DNA of 64,000 nucleotides from Prochlorococcus sp. AH-736-L23 (GCA_028141225.1 JAOIPS010000003.1:1-64000), one strand, 5' to 3'. Shown: positions 24,180 to 34,110, counted from the stretch's first letter. Program-made: numbers and translations. The notes: generated by a model from the letters alone, not told the origin.

Positions 24180-25073
24180 ATTTTCATCAAACTCCTCAAT
24201 CTTTTTATTATTAAAATCTTTCAAAAAACTATCCTTTAAACCATTAAGTAAATCAAAAGTTGGCAACCACTCTAAATCACGTTTTATCTTAGAGATATCA
24301 GTCTGATAATGCTTTAATCTAATAGGAAATCCCTTTCGAGATTTAAGATCTAATTTTTGATAATCAAATGTTCTTAAAGAAATCTCATTTTGGTTTAATC
24401 CAAGGACATTCGCACAGAAATATATCAAACCTTTTATTGTAACTCCTTTTTCACCTGAACAGTTGTAAATATTATTTTTGGAATTTTCAAAATTTATGCA
24501 CCTAATCATCACATCAGTTAGATCAGAAACATGACCTAGCTGAGTAATTAAAGACCCGTCACCAGGGATTGGTATAGATTTTTTAGTAAATAACCTTTCA
24601 AAAAACCAATTTTCAATTTTATTATAATTCCCTGGTCCATAAATATAAGTAGGTCTAAAACTTGTAAAAGGAATTTTTTGTTTTTTTAACCAATTTTCTG
24701 TCTCAAACTTTCCTTTATGCCTGCTATCTGGATCAATTGGATCAACTTCGGATAAGGGAAGTTCACAATTATCTTTATAAACACCTGCAGAGCTGACATA
24801 TATATATCTCTGGAAAGAGTTATCTAAATTTTCTATAAGAAGTTTGGTTTGTTCTAACTCTCGTCCAGAAATATCATAAACAACATCATACTTTTTATTT
24901 CTTAGCTTGAGGATATCTTCTGAATTATTTCTATCACCCTTAATTAAATTTGTTTTTTCAGGATTACTTTTATTACCTCTTGTGAAAATATCAATATCAT
25001 AATTTTTACTTAATAACTTTCCAACCAAAGACTTGCCAACAAATCTAGTGCCACCCATTACAAGAATTTTCAT
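24153..25073 (-). CDS. NAD-dependent epimerase/CSP41-like protein
   Basis: 306 residues. The N-terminus holds a Rossmann GGTRFVGKSL glycine motif at about residues 7-16. Later come RYIYVSSAGVYKD and RPTYIYGPGNYNKIENWFFERL, which fit the CSP41/atypical SDR group (RNA-binding or sugar-nucleotide epimerase-like) of cyanobacteria. I chose the ATG at 25071-25073; an in-frame TTG six bases upstream is less likely. It is divergent from hisA across a region with a 15-base palindrome. The substrate is unknown. Confidence 0.75.
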   Translation of the reverse strand: MKILVMGGTRFVGKSLVGKLLSKNYDIDIFTRGNKSNPEKTNLIKGDRNNSEDILKLRNKKYDVVYDISGRELEQTKLLIENLDNSFQRYIYVSSAGVYKDNCELPLSEVDPIDPDSRHKGKFETENWLKKQKIPFTSFRPTYIYGPGNYNKIENWFFERLFTKKSIPIPGDGSLITQLGHVSDLTDVMIRCINFENSKNNIYNCSGEKGVTIKGLIYFCANVLGLNQNEISLRTFDYQKLDLKSRKGFPIRLKHYQTDISKIKRDLEWLPTFDLLNGLKDSFLKDFNNKKIEEFDENLDNILFNS

Positions 25074-25093
25074 ATTCAAAAAATATTTAACTG

Positions 25094-25146
25094 AAGTAGT
25101 AATCTTAAATAGAATTACATATTGAATAGTACTACTAAGTAGTAAT
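25094..25146. promoter_or_regulatory. 15-base palindrome and repeated half-site before hisA
   Basis: TACTACTAAGTAGTA at 25130-25144 is a perfect 7-1-7 palindrome. The ten-base half-site AAGTAGTAAT occurs at 25094-25103 and again at 25137-25146, 43 bases apart, about four helical turns. It lies in the 92-base divergent region between the epimerase gene and hisA, 21 bases before the hisA ATG. It looks like an operator for an unknown regulator. Confidence 0.4.
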
Positions 25147-25165
25147 TAATGAAAAGGATGATTCT

Positions 25166-25933
25166 ATGGACCTAATACCAGCAATTGATTTAATGAATGG
25201 TAAGTGTGTAAGGCTTTTTAAAGGCGACTTTAATAAAAGAAAAGACTTTACAAAAGATCCTCATGAGCAAGCTAAATTTTGGGAAAGCGAAGGAGCAAAA
25301 TATATACATATAGTTGATTTGGATGCTGCAAAAACTGGATCTCCAACAAACGATAGATCAATAAAAAAGATTGCAAAAACAGTTAACATCCCTATTCAAA
25401 TAGGTGGAGGGATAAGGTCTCAAGAGAGGATAGAACAATTATTTTCTTATGGTATTGAGAAAGTTATCATGGGAACATCTGCAATAGAAAATAAAGAACT
25501 AGTTAAAGACTTATCAAATAAATTTCCTGGAAGGATAATTGTTGGGATAGATGCAAAAGATGGAAAAGTTAGTACAAGGGGTTGGCTTGAGCGATCTAAT
25601 GTTTTTGCCACAGATCTTGTAAAGGAGTTTTCTTCATTTAAAATTGCTAGTTTTATTGTTACAGATATAAATACAGATGGGACCTTAGAAGGGACAAATG
25701 AAGAATTCATAAAAAGCATACTTGAAATTACAGATATTCCAGTAATAGCCTCAGGAGGTGTTGGTTCAATTTCTGATTTATTATCGTTAGTGAAATTTGA
25801 AAACTCGGGACTCTTTGGAGTAATAGTAGGTAAAGCTCTATATGAAAATAGATTCACTATAAACGAAGCGAATAATGTATTATCAGCAGAGAGATTAAAT
25901 GACTTTGATTTAAACACAAATTACTACGCTTAA
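25166..25933 (+). CDS. hisA: ProFAR isomerase (histidine biosynthesis)
   Basis: TIM-barrel isomerase that converts ProFAR to PRFAR in histidine synthesis. 255 residues, usual size. Catalytic Asp is in LIPAIDLMNGKCVRL at the N-terminus (Asp8), and the second half shows FIVTDINTDGTLEGTN with the second catalytic Asp. The phosphate-binding loops IQIGGGIR and VIASGGVGS are clear. It starts at an ATG, is alone on its transcript, and a TTG-started DUF3685 gene follows after 79 bases. Confidence 0.95.
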   Translation: MDLIPAIDLMNGKCVRLFKGDFNKRKDFTKDPHEQAKFWESEGAKYIHIVDLDAAKTGSPTNDRSIKKIAKTVNIPIQIGGGIRSQERIEQLFSYGIEKVIMGTSAIENKELVKDLSNKFPGRIIVGIDAKDGKVSTRGWLERSNVFATDLVKEFSSFKIASFIVTDINTDGTLEGTNEEFIKSILEITDIPVIASGGVGSISDLLSLVKFENSGLFGVIVGKALYENRFTINEANNVLSAERLNDFDLNTNYYA

Positions 25934-26012
25934 AAGAGTATAAAAATTGATTTAAGGCTGGTGCTTGCAGTAATTATTAGTTAATTTTGTATAAGAGATA
26001 AGAAATCTAGTC

Positions 26013-27629
26013 TTGGAATTAATTTCAAAAAAATCGATATTGATTATTGCTCCAAGCTTAATTGCAGAATCTTTATCGCTAAAGTTAACATCACTAGACC
26101 AAAATTTAGAAATTAATTTTAATAATGGAACAGGTGATAAAACTCCAGATTTAGTTATATGGAATGTTCTTAATTTCCAATCAGAAGATCTTATAAGGTT
26201 AGAATTATTAAAGTTAAAAGAAAGATATGATGAGTCAAAGTTTCTTATAATTCTATCTGGCGAACTTGTTTATGAAGCGAATACCTATCCATCGTTAAAT
26301 GCTGAAGGTTTTCTTTTAAATCCCAGTGCAGAAAAAGTTCTTCAATCTATTGATACCATTTTAAAAGGTGGAAGGGTATTTGATATTGAAAATAATTCCC
26401 AAGTACCTTTAAACAAAAATAAGCCTCTCTCTTTTAGTCAAAAAATTCTAACTTCAGGTCTTAAACAAATCGATTCAGAAATTAATCATATATTCAAATA
26501 TGTCAACTCTGATTCAACACCAGAATTTTATAAATTCATTTTAAAAGGAAGATTAAGAGAACTTATTACAGCAAAATCATTTCTAATTTTCTTATGGGGT
26601 AATTCACTAGAAGTTTATACAGAAGCAATTTATACTGAAAATAAAATTAATCTTGAAAATAATAACACTGTTTTCATTAAAGATAAAAACACCGCAGAAA
26701 TATGGAATTTGATTTTAGATAGACTAAAAGAAAGGTATAACTCAACTAACTTGCAGGTTGAATTTAATAATTCATCAATAATTCTCTCTGGAATAAAGAA
26801 AGAATTCATTTCACGACTAATTTGCAAAATGTTAGATGAGTTAGATAATTTAGTAAAAAATATTAAGGAAAACTATAAGGAGAAAGATTTTAAAGATGAT
26901 TTAAATTCTCTTATAAAAGAACTTAAAGTTAATACAATTTCAAATATCACAGACAGTTATTTTCGATTAAAAAAAGGAGGCGAATCTATTTCAATAAATG
27001 ATTTTATTTATAATGAGGTAAGTTGCGAAGAGATAGATAGAGAATCACACGAATCAATAATGTTTATTGAGCCAATTATTAAAAATGAGGCTCTTGACTA
27101 TGATGGAAAATTACTCCCTCTATATGAAACAGAATCGTTTTTGATCCTTGAAAATATAATTTCAAATTGGACAATAAGGAACTGTAATTTATTAGCTTCT
27201 GAAGTCTTTAATATTTGTTCTTCTTGGCCTGAATTAAGAACTGTACTTATAAATCCTGAATTACAATCGACAAGAAATTTTGAAAGATTTAGAAATAATA
27301 TTAATAACTACAATCGCTGGCATGACTATATTTATATGCCTATCTACTTGTATGAGAGTAAACGAGAATATATTGATATTATCGATAAAAAATTTACCCG
27401 ATATTTTAAAAATGAAAATAGAGAGAAAGAATTAGAGAATCTAGAATGGCTACAAAAACAAGTTACATTGTTAGTTGAGATAAGAGATGCCGTAGCACCG
27501 CAGTTAGAATTTGCTGTAAAATATATCGGTAATCTTTTCGTAACTTTTCTTACAAAGGTCGTTGGCAAAGCTATCGGTTTAGTTGGGAAAGGAATCCTTC
27601 AAGGATTAGGGAGATCAAATTCAAAGTAA
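26013..27629 (+). CDS. DUF3685 protein (Ycf55-related)
   Basis: 538 residues, TTG start. The N-terminal ~120 residues look like a CheY-like receiver fold without the phospho-Asp cluster (SILIIAPSLIAESLSLKL, then LLKLKERYDESKFLIILSG). The rest is helical and ends in a hydrophobic Gly/Val segment (NLFVTFLTKVVGKAIGLVGKGILQGLG). This matches the cyanobacterial DUF3685 family, related to the plastid Ycf55. The function is unknown. It is followed by the thioredoxin-like gene after 14 bases, starting a long co-directional operon. Confidence 0.7.
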   Translation: MELISKKSILIIAPSLIAESLSLKLTSLDQNLEINFNNGTGDKTPDLVIWNVLNFQSEDLIRLELLKLKERYDESKFLIILSGELVYEANTYPSLNAEGFLLNPSAEKVLQSIDTILKGGRVFDIENNSQVPLNKNKPLSFSQKILTSGLKQIDSEINHIFKYVNSDSTPEFYKFILKGRLRELITAKSFLIFLWGNSLEVYTEAIYTENKINLENNNTVFIKDKNTAEIWNLILDRLKERYNSTNLQVEFNNSSIILSGIKKEFISRLICKMLDELDNLVKNIKENYKEKDFKDDLNSLIKELKVNTISNITDSYFRLKKGGESISINDFIYNEVSCEEIDRESHESIMFIEPIIKNEALDYDGKLLPLYETESFLILENIISNWTIRNCNLLASEVFNICSSWPELRTVLINPELQSTRNFERFRNNINNYNRWHDYIYMPIYLYESKREYIDIIDKKFTRYFKNENREKELENLEWLQKQVTLLVEIRDAVAPQLEFAVKYIGNLFVTFLTKVVGKAIGLVGKGILQGLGRSNSK

Positions 27630-27643
27630 GTTTTTAAACTTTA

Positions 27644-28195
27644 ATGAAAATAATTCAATGGATTCTAATAGTATTAATTTTCTTAAGTCCATATAAAGCA
27701 AATGCCTCTAGAGATTCTGATAGTTACGATGGAAACATCTTTCCTATATACGCAGGGAATGGAGCTATAGTTCCTCCCCAGACAACTCTTCAGGAATCAT
27801 TAAAAAATAAAAGAGTAGCAGTTTTATTTTTTTATCTTGACGATAGCTCAGATAGTAAAGCTATGGCTCCGATAATATCTGGTTTGGATTTGATATGGAG
27901 AAATAATATAGATATCATTGCTCTAACTACTGATGAATTACAGGATAAAGGAAAGTCTGATCTTAGAAATGAACCTAATTATTATTGGAACGGATTAATT
28001 CCACAAACGTTAATTTTTAATAGTGCTGGTGAAGTTAAATATGATAAAAATGGATTGATTAATATTGATGAATTAAACAAAGTTATAGGGGATTTAAAAG
28101 GAATTGATATAGAAGATACGACATTTTCTGTAGAAAGTTTTAATGAATACAACAGTATCATTTCTGAAAAAAAAGATAAAAACATAAATAAATAA
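27644..28195 (+). CDS. Secreted thioredoxin-like-fold protein without a CxxC
   Basis: 183 residues. The first ~22 are a signal peptide or membrane anchor (MKIIQWILIVLIFLSPYKANA). The body resembles a thioredoxin fold: KRVAVLFFYLDDSSDSKAMAP, then IDIIALTTDEL, and GLIPQTLIFNSAGEVKYDKNG. There is no Cys at all in the redox position, so it is not an oxidoreductase. It resembles the cyanobacterial thylakoid-membrane proteins annotated as photosystem I accumulation factors, but I hold that name weakly. It overlaps no gene, with 10-14 base gaps to either side. Confidence 0.65.
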   Translation: MKIIQWILIVLIFLSPYKANASRDSDSYDGNIFPIYAGNGAIVPPQTTLQESLKNKRVAVLFFYLDDSSDSKAMAPIISGLDLIWRNNIDIIALTTDELQDKGKSDLRNEPNYYWNGLIPQTLIFNSAGEVKYDKNGLINIDELNKVIGDLKGIDIEDTTFSVESFNEYNSIISEKKDKNINK

Positions 28196-28205
28196 ATAAA
28201 TAAAA

Positions 28206-29372
28206 ATGATATTAATAAATATCCTCTTAGTTCTTTTAATTTTTTTAATTCTTTCAGATTTATATATTAAAAACTCACCCAAATCAAAGTTAAATCTAGA
28301 ACCTATAAATTACAAAATCAAAAAAAAGGATGGTTTAAAGGAATTAATTATTGATTTAAAAATAACTAATAAAAGTAAAACCAAAGAAACGATGGTATCT
28401 AATATAAATTTTGAATTAGATTTTTTTAAAAGTAGAACTAACGAATATTGCCAAAATTTTAATTATCAAGAAGATATCTATATATATGAAAATAACAAAA
28501 TCAAAAATTTAAATAATTATTGGCCAACAACAATTATCAAGTCAAATTCAGAATTATTTGTGAGAATCATATATAAGTTTAGCAATAATAATTTAAGAAA
28601 AAAAATAAAATATCTATGGTTAAAAGTAAATTGGGAGAACTATGGACATTTTGGTATTTCAAATAATAAGGATTGTTTGTTGATTAATTTAGATGGTCAG
28701 AAACAAAGGCCGAAAGAAGTTTTTGAAATTCCAATAAATAATAAATATAAAGCTATTGCTATCAAAACTGATTTACTTGGTTGCTTTGATAACCCAGTAG
28801 GAACTGTGATTGAATACTGCAAAGGAATTATAGAAAAAAATGATATTTTAACAATCGGTGAGAGTCCGTTAGCTATTATGCAAAATAGATATATTTCCCC
28901 TCAAAATTTAGAATATAGTTTATTTTCGAAAGCTTTATGTTATTTTTTTAACCCTACAAGCAGTCTCGCAACAGCTTGCGGCATGCAATTATTAATAAAT
29001 AGAATAGGAGTCACAAGAATAACCTTTGCATTACTTGTTGGATTTCTCTTCAAATCAGTTGGTATTAAGGGTATGTTTTATAGGTTAACTGGTTCAGAAT
29101 CATCTCTCATTGATGATATGAGCGGTACAGTTACGCCTTATGACAAGAGTATAGTTATGGGTCCTCTCAATGCAGATTTATTTTGTATGGAGGTATCGAA
29201 CTATCTGAATATAGATGTTGCTGTAGTCGATGTTAATGATCTTGGAGGTGTGAAAGTCTTAGCTAGTTCAAATAAAAAAGTAAATAAAATACTAAAAAGA
29301 AACTTAATATCTAATCCAGCTGGCAATGGAGATGAAAAAACCCCTATAGTGTTAATAAGAGAAAAAAAGTAA
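28206..29372 (+). CDS. F420-0:gamma-glutamyl ligase-like protein (CofE-related)
   Basis: 388 residues with an N-terminal membrane helix (LINILLVLLIFLILSDLYI). The second half carries CofE-like motifs: KTDLLGCFDNPVGTVIEYCKGIIEKNDILTIGES and SLIDDMSGTVTPYDKSIVMGP, with a C-terminal NPAGNGDEKTPIVLIR stretch. The family adds glutamate to coenzyme F420 in archaea and actinobacteria, but cyanobacteria are not expected to make F420, so this relative probably acts on another substrate. It is followed directly by the GNAT-like gene at the next base. Confidence 0.65.
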   Translation: MILINILLVLLIFLILSDLYIKNSPKSKLNLEPINYKIKKKDGLKELIIDLKITNKSKTKETMVSNINFELDFFKSRTNEYCQNFNYQEDIYIYENNKIKNLNNYWPTTIIKSNSELFVRIIYKFSNNNLRKKIKYLWLKVNWENYGHFGISNNKDCLLINLDGQKQRPKEVFEIPINNKYKAIAIKTDLLGCFDNPVGTVIEYCKGIIEKNDILTIGESPLAIMQNRYISPQNLEYSLFSKALCYFFNPTSSLATACGMQLLINRIGVTRITFALLVGFLFKSVGIKGMFYRLTGSESSLIDDMSGTVTPYDKSIVMGPLNADLFCMEVSNYLNIDVAVVDVNDLGGVKVLASSNKKVNKILKRNLISNPAGNGDEKTPIVLIREKK

Positions 29373-30428
29373 ATGAAAAAAGATACCTCTTATTCTTTTC
29401 AATCTAAAAAAGGAATTGAAGTAACTTTTGAAGAACTCCATATAAGGCACATTAACCTTTTAATAGATATTAAAAATAAGGAATTGAATAATTGGTTTTT
29501 AAAGATGGCAATTATAAATACCTTTGATGACTTAAAAATCTTTTTAAATAACCTTAAGAAAAATAAAAATAAATGCATAATTGCTATACATGGAAACGAA
29601 ATTATTGGTTATTTGAATATTTTTCCTTTAAACAAAAAAGAGACTTGCTTAAAAATATCTAACCCTAAGTTGATTAACAAAGAGTGTTCCCTAACAGATA
29701 AACAATTAACTTTAGGATTGATAAAAAAATCTATCTCAATAAAAGATATCAAAACTTCAAGTTGGATAATTAACTCTGATATAAATAATGTTGACCTCAT
29801 ATCAACCTCAAGAGAATTAGGCTTTCAGCCTTTAGGAGAGATAATCCTTTGGGATGGTTCTGATCTAAATAAATCTATGAAGGAAAATACCAATGCCTAT
29901 CAATTAATTAATGAATTCCAAAAGATTAATAAACAAAATATATTAAAAATAGTGAATTTTATAAGATCAAATCAATCTCCCTTAATAAGAAATATTTTAG
30001 ATTTTGATCAAGACGACATTCTTAAAAGAAATAATTCTAAAAGTGGGGCCTTAATATATGAAAATTCAGTTTTATGTACAATTTTAAAAGATATAAATTA
30101 TCAAAACGAAGAGATTTATACTTTAACTATAAGTAGGTATTGGGATAAGAGATTCAATTCTATTTTAAAAGAATTTATAAAAAGATTTTTTGAAAAATCA
30201 CCTATTTCATATTTAAAAACTTATAAAGAAAATTCTCAATTAAATCTTTTTCTTGAAGAATGTAATCTCAAAGAAAAAAATCAAGAAATAATTCTTATCA
30301 GGAACACAATAGTTAAAAATGAAGCCAAACAAGTAAATATAATAAATCAATCTTTGGAATCAATCTTTGAAAAATTAAGTCCTCAAGGTAATCCATATCC
30401 ATCTCCTTTTCCATTAAAAACAAAGTGA
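29373..30428 (+). CDS. Hypothetical protein, possible GNAT-type acetyltransferase fold
   Basis: 351 residues. The first half looks like a GNAT-type fold: [18 protein letters not shown], then [20 protein letters not shown], with a helical stretch after it. The second half also contains [32 protein letters not shown], so the protein could hold two such domains. No acetyl-CoA loop is certain. The C-terminus ends in a Pro-rich [16 protein letters not shown]. Its ATG directly follows the CofE-like stop, and its stop overlaps the ruvX GTG, so it is translated with both. Confidence 0.55.
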   Translation: MKKDTSYSFQSKKGIEVTFEELHIRHINLLIDIKNKELNNWFLKMAIINTFDDLKIFLNNLKKNKNKCIIAIHGNEIIGYLNIFPLNKKETCLKISNPKLINKECSLTDKQLTLGLIKKSISIKDIKTSSWIINSDINNVDLISTSRELGFQPLGEIILWDGSDLNKSMKENTNAYQLINEFQKINKQNILKIVNFIRSNQSPLIRNILDFDQDDILKRNNSKSGALIYENSVLCTILKDINYQNEEIYTLTISRYWDKRFNSILKEFIKRFFEKSPISYLKTYKENSQLNLFLEECNLKEKNQEIILIRNTIVKNEAKQVNIINQSLESIFEKLSPQGNPYPSPFPLKTK

Positions 30429-30886
30429 AATTTTGCAAACCTAAACCCAAGTCAATTTTGAGTTTGGATATAGGTACTAAAAGAATAGGATTAGCTTATT
30501 GTGATCCTCTATGCATAACATCAAATATACTTCCAGCAGTAAAACGGTTTGAAAATAATCAGGAGATTAAAATCATTAGAAATTATATAAATAAATTAAA
30601 TTTGAGTGGGTTTATTGTGGGTATTCCACTAGATGGAGAAGGTCAAATGACCACTCAAGCTATTGACTGTAAAAATTACGGTCAATTACTTTCAAATGAA
30701 TTAAGGCTTCCATTTTCATACGTCAACGAACATAGTTCAACTTGGGAATCTTCAAATAGATTTGGAATAAAAAAAGATAAGTCAGGATTGATTGATAGTT
30801 TTTCAGCAAAAATAATACTTGAACAATGGATCGAAGAAGGTCCTGAATTAGAAGAAAAAGCTGGTAAACCTCAGATAAAATATTAG
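30425..30886 (+). CDS. ruvX: Putative pre-16S rRNA nuclease RuvX/YqgF
   Basis: 153 residues, GTG start overlapping the upstream stop (GTGA). RNase-H-like fold with the catalytic Asp15 in [17 protein letters not shown], then [24 protein letters not shown] and a [13 protein letters not shown] helix carrying the last acidic residue. The family matures the 5' end of 16S rRNA, and some members were first called Holliday-junction resolvases. Its place in this operon is unrelated to repair, which favours the rRNA role. Confidence 0.88.
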   Translation: MKFCKPKPKSILSLDIGTKRIGLAYCDPLCITSNILPAVKRFENNQEIKIIRNYINKLNLSGFIVGIPLDGEGQMTTQAIDCKNYGQLLSNELRLPFSYVNEHSSTWESSNRFGIKKDKSGLIDSFSAKIILEQWIEEGPELEEKAGKPQIKY

Positions 30887-30911
30887 TATTAAATTGCATA
30901 GACACTTTTAA

Positions 30912-31448
30912 ATGAAAGAAGCCAACTCAAATGATAATTATGATGTACAGACTCTTTTATTAAATGACTCAAATGGAAACGAGCTATTTTGTTATCTTGA
31001 ACAATTAGTAAGTGTTGAAGGCCAAGAATATGCTTTATTAACGCCAGTTGATACTCCAGTAAGTCTTTTTAAGATAAATGAAAAAGATGAACCTGAACTA
31101 ATTGAGAAAATAGATAAAAATGAACAAATACTAAAAAATGCTGAAGCAGTTCTTCAAGAACATGATTTAAGACTTATCAGATCAGCCGTTACATTAACGG
31201 TATCAGGAGAACTTGAAGAACCAATTTACGATGAATTAGAAGAAGATTACGTCGATGATGATAGTGAGAGTTATGAATTGCTCGTTAACTTTAATCTTTT
31301 TGACCAAGAATATGGCTTATATATTCCACTAGATCCTTTTTTTATTGTGGGTAAATTAAAAGACAAAGGTGTATTATTAGTTGAAGATGATGAGTTTGAT
31401 AAAATTCAACCTTTGATTGAAACTGAGCTTGAAAAAAGTAGTTCTTAA
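30912..31448 (+). CDS. DUF3727 protein
   Basis: 178 residues, acidic, with no membrane helix. The DUF3727 pattern is visible in LLNDSNGNELFCYLEQLVSVEGQEYALLTPVDTPVSLFKINE and in the C-terminal LFDQEYGLYIPLDPFFIVGKL. The family is conserved in cyanobacteria and plastids and has no settled function. It lies 25 bases after ruvX and five bases before the HAD gene, as in many cyanobacteria. Confidence 0.7.
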   Translation: MKEANSNDNYDVQTLLLNDSNGNELFCYLEQLVSVEGQEYALLTPVDTPVSLFKINEKDEPELIEKIDKNEQILKNAEAVLQEHDLRLIRSAVTLTVSGELEEPIYDELEEDYVDDDSESYELLVNFNLFDQEYGLYIPLDPFFIVGKLKDKGVLLVEDDEFDKIQPLIETELEKSSS

Positions 31449-31453
31449 AATAA

Positions 31454-31948
31454 ATGAGATCTATCCTAAAAGTTAATTGGGATTCAAACGGACCAATATA
31501 TGCGATTTCTCAATCTGAGTTGCAAAAAAAAGGAATTCATTCTCTATTGCTAGATGTGGATGGGACTCTAGTAAATAGAAAATCAAATATGATCCCTAAA
31601 GCTGTAAAAAATTGGATCATAGAATCTAAAAAACTTTTCTCCTTATATCTAATAAGTAATAATCCATCAAAAAAAAGAATCGCAAAATTAGCGAAAGAAT
31701 TAAATTTAAGGTACAAATGCAATGCATCAAAGCCAAGAAAAAAAGTAACTTTGTCTGCTATCAAAGAAATTGGCATTAAGCCAGAAAATATAGCCATTAT
31801 CGGCGACAGGATTTTTACAGATATTATCGTTGGTAATAGATGTAATATAAAAACAATCTTAGTTAAGCGATTAAATAGAGATGGCTTACCTATAAAATTT
31901 AATTTAACTTTGACAATAGAAAAATTAATTTCTCATTTTATAAAATGA
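31454..31948 (+). CDS. HAD phosphatase, YqeG/Gep4 family
   Basis: 164 residues. HAD motif I DVDGTLV is at residues 34-40 (Asp34 nucleophile, Asp36 acid/base), motif II is LISNNPSK, motif III Lys is in KPRKKV and motif IV is [16 protein letters not shown]. This layout matches the YqeG/Gep4 phosphatases, one of which dephosphorylates phosphatidylglycerol phosphate, so a link to pgsA's product is possible but unproven. Its stop overlaps the proB start (ATGA). Confidence 0.85.
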   Translation: MRSILKVNWDSNGPIYAISQSELQKKGIHSLLLDVDGTLVNRKSNMIPKAVKNWIIESKKLFSLYLISNNPSKKRIAKLAKELNLRYKCNASKPRKKVTLSAIKEIGIKPENIAIIGDRIFTDIIVGNRCNIKTILVKRLNRDGLPIKFNLTLTIEKLISHFIK

Positions 31949-33027
31949 AAACTTGGGTAATAAAAATTGGTACCAGTATTTTAAGAGGGACAAAGGAAAC
32001 ATCAACAGAAGAAATTATTGAAACCCTTTCTAGATCCTTTACAGATTTTCTTTCAAAAGGAAACAAATTAATTCTAGTAACTAGTGGAGCCGTTGGATTA
32101 GGTTGCCAAAAATTGAATATAGAAACAAGACCAAATGATTTAAGTACCCTTCAAGCTACTGCTGCAGTAGGTCAAGTTAATTTAATGTCCTTATACGATA
32201 AAGTCTTTAATAAATTAGGTCATAATATTGCTCAAATTTTAATAACTAAAGCTGATTTTAATTCACGGGAATCCTTTAATAACGCTTCTAAAACTTTAAA
32301 AAAACTAATAGATTTGAATGTTATTCCAATAGTAAATGAAAATGATACCGTAGCCAATGAAGAGCTTAAATATGGAGATAATGATACCCTCTCTGCTTTA
32401 GTTGCCTTAGCGATAAATGCTAACAAGCTTATTCTATTAACCGATATTGAAAATCTATACTCAAAAGATCCACGTAATAATAAAGATGCGCAACCTATTA
32501 AAGAAGTTCATAATAGTGAATTAAAAGAAATTAAAGATAAAAATATTCAAAACTCAAATAATGAATGGGGAACAGGAGGAATTTCTACAAAATTAATTTC
32601 TGCCGAAATAGCAACAAAAGGAGGAGTTGAAGTCCAACTAGTTGATGGAACTAATAAAAAAAACTTAATTGAAATTTTTAATGATAATAAAATTGGGACT
32701 TTATTTTATCCAGTAGAAAAACCTATAGGAAACAAAAAAAGTTGGCTCTCACATGCAATTCAAACAGTTGGGAAAATCACTTTGGATGATGGCGCTTCTT
32801 TTGCAATTAAAAAAAAAGGTGCTTCACTTTTAGCGGTTGGTGTTAAGAATGTAGAAGGAAACTTTACAATTAATCAGGCAGTTAAAATCGTCAATACAAA
32901 TGATAAAGAAGTTGCAAAAGGTTTAGTATCAGTAAGTAGCGACAAATTAAGAAGTATTTTAAATAATAAAGAAAATAACAACTCCTCGATAATTGTCGTG
33001 CACAGAGATGTTCTTGCTCTCTCTTAG
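31945..33027 (+). CDS. proB: Glutamate 5-kinase
   Basis: First step of proline synthesis: phosphorylates glutamate. 360 residues, typical length. The amino acid kinase domain is clear: [10 protein letters not shown] at the N-terminus, [10 protein letters not shown], then [18 protein letters not shown] and [14 protein letters not shown], and [20 protein letters not shown]-terminal PUA domain follows at about residues 280-355. The start overlaps the previous stop by four bases. lpxD follows after 20 bases. Confidence 0.95.
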   Translation: MKTWVIKIGTSILRGTKETSTEEIIETLSRSFTDFLSKGNKLILVTSGAVGLGCQKLNIETRPNDLSTLQATAAVGQVNLMSLYDKVFNKLGHNIAQILITKADFNSRESFNNASKTLKKLIDLNVIPIVNENDTVANEELKYGDNDTLSALVALAINANKLILLTDIENLYSKDPRNNKDAQPIKEVHNSELKEIKDKNIQNSNNEWGTGGISTKLISAEIATKGGVEVQLVDGTNKKNLIEIFNDNKIGTLFYPVEKPIGNKKSWLSHAIQTVGKITLDDGASFAIKKKGASLLAVGVKNVEGNFTINQAVKIVNTNDKEVAKGLVSVSSDKLRSILNNKENNNSSIIVVHRDVLALS

Positions 33028-33047
33028 AAAAAAATTAAAATTGAAAA

Positions 33048-34082
33048 ATGCTTTTAAGTGATTTAGTTGATCTAATAAAAAAAGGAAATTCAAATTTTAT
33101 TAGTGCCAATATTTTCGAAGATTTAAATATAGATGATGCTGCCTCATTAGATACTGCAGTTAAATATCAAATATCTTTTTTAGAAGAAAATAATATCCTT
33201 AAAGAAAAATTAGATCAAACTAAAGCATCAGCAATAATAACTACCAACAACGATGAAATCGTTAATGCCCTAAAGAAACTCAATATTTCAAATATAATCG
33301 TTAAAAATCCAAGAATTGCATTTGCCGAAGTATTGGATTGTTTATATAAAACTATCAATTTCAAATCAGGAATTCACGCTTCAGCAGTTATAGATAAAAC
33401 AGCAATAATTGGAGCAGATTGCTATATTGGACCTAATGTCTACATTGGAGAAAATACTATAATTGGTGAAAATAATCGTATCCTTCCTGGATCATCAATT
33501 TTAGGCAATGTTCGAATAGGAAATAATAATATAATTCATCCAAATTGTGTTATTTACGAAAATACCACCCTAAAAGATAATTGTGTAATTAATTCAAATT
33601 CAGTTATTGGATCAGAGGGATTTGGTTTTATTCCTAAAAATGGCAAATGGGTCAAGATGCCTCAAAAAGGTGGTGTAAAAATAATGAGTTTTGTAGAAAT
33701 TGGAACGAATTGTTGTATTGATAGACCAGCAGTTGGATTTACTTTTATTGATGAGGGAACAAAGTTGGATAATTTAATACAAATAGGTCATGGAGTTAAA
33801 ATTGGAAAGAATTGTGCATTTGCAGCTCAAGTTGGTATCGCTGGAGGAGCAAGTATTGGAGATGGTGTTATTTTGGCAGGGCAAGTAGGAGTCAATAATA
33901 GAGTAAAAGTTGGTAATAATGTCATAGCGAGTTCAAAATGCGGAATCCATTGTGACATAGAAGATGGCAAGGTAATTAGTGGTTTCCCTGCCATGGAAAA
34001 TAAATCATGGTTAAGGAGTTCAAGTATTTTTAAAAAATTACCAGAATTGGCAAAAAAACTTAGACAATTAGACAAGCAATAA
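33048..34082 (+). CDS. lpxD: UDP-3-O-acylglucosamine N-acyltransferase
   Basis: Third step of lipid A synthesis: adds the amide-linked acyl chain. 344 residues. An N-terminal domain precedes many hexapeptide repeats of the left-handed beta-helix (IGPNVYIGENTIIGENNRI), with the catalytic His in QIGHGVKIG. C-terminal ENKSWLRSSSIFKKLPEL helix fits the family. Cyanobacteria have outer-membrane lipid A, so it is expected. It starts at an ATG 20 bases after proB. Confidence 0.93.
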   Translation: MLLSDLVDLIKKGNSNFISANIFEDLNIDDAASLDTAVKYQISFLEENNILKEKLDQTKASAIITTNNDEIVNALKKLNISNIIVKNPRIAFAEVLDCLYKTINFKSGIHASAVIDKTAIIGADCYIGPNVYIGENTIIGENNRILPGSSILGNVRIGNNNIIHPNCVIYENTTLKDNCVINSNSVIGSEGFGFIPKNGKWVKMPQKGGVKIMSFVEIGTNCCIDRPAVGFTFIDEGTKLDNLIQIGHGVKIGKNCAFAAQVGIAGGASIGDGVILAGQVGVNNRVKVGNNVIASSKCGIHCDIEDGKVISGFPAMENKSWLRSSSIFKKLPELAKKLRQLDKQ

Positions 34083-34110
34083 TTTATTGTTCTATTAAAC
34101 AAAAATTTAA

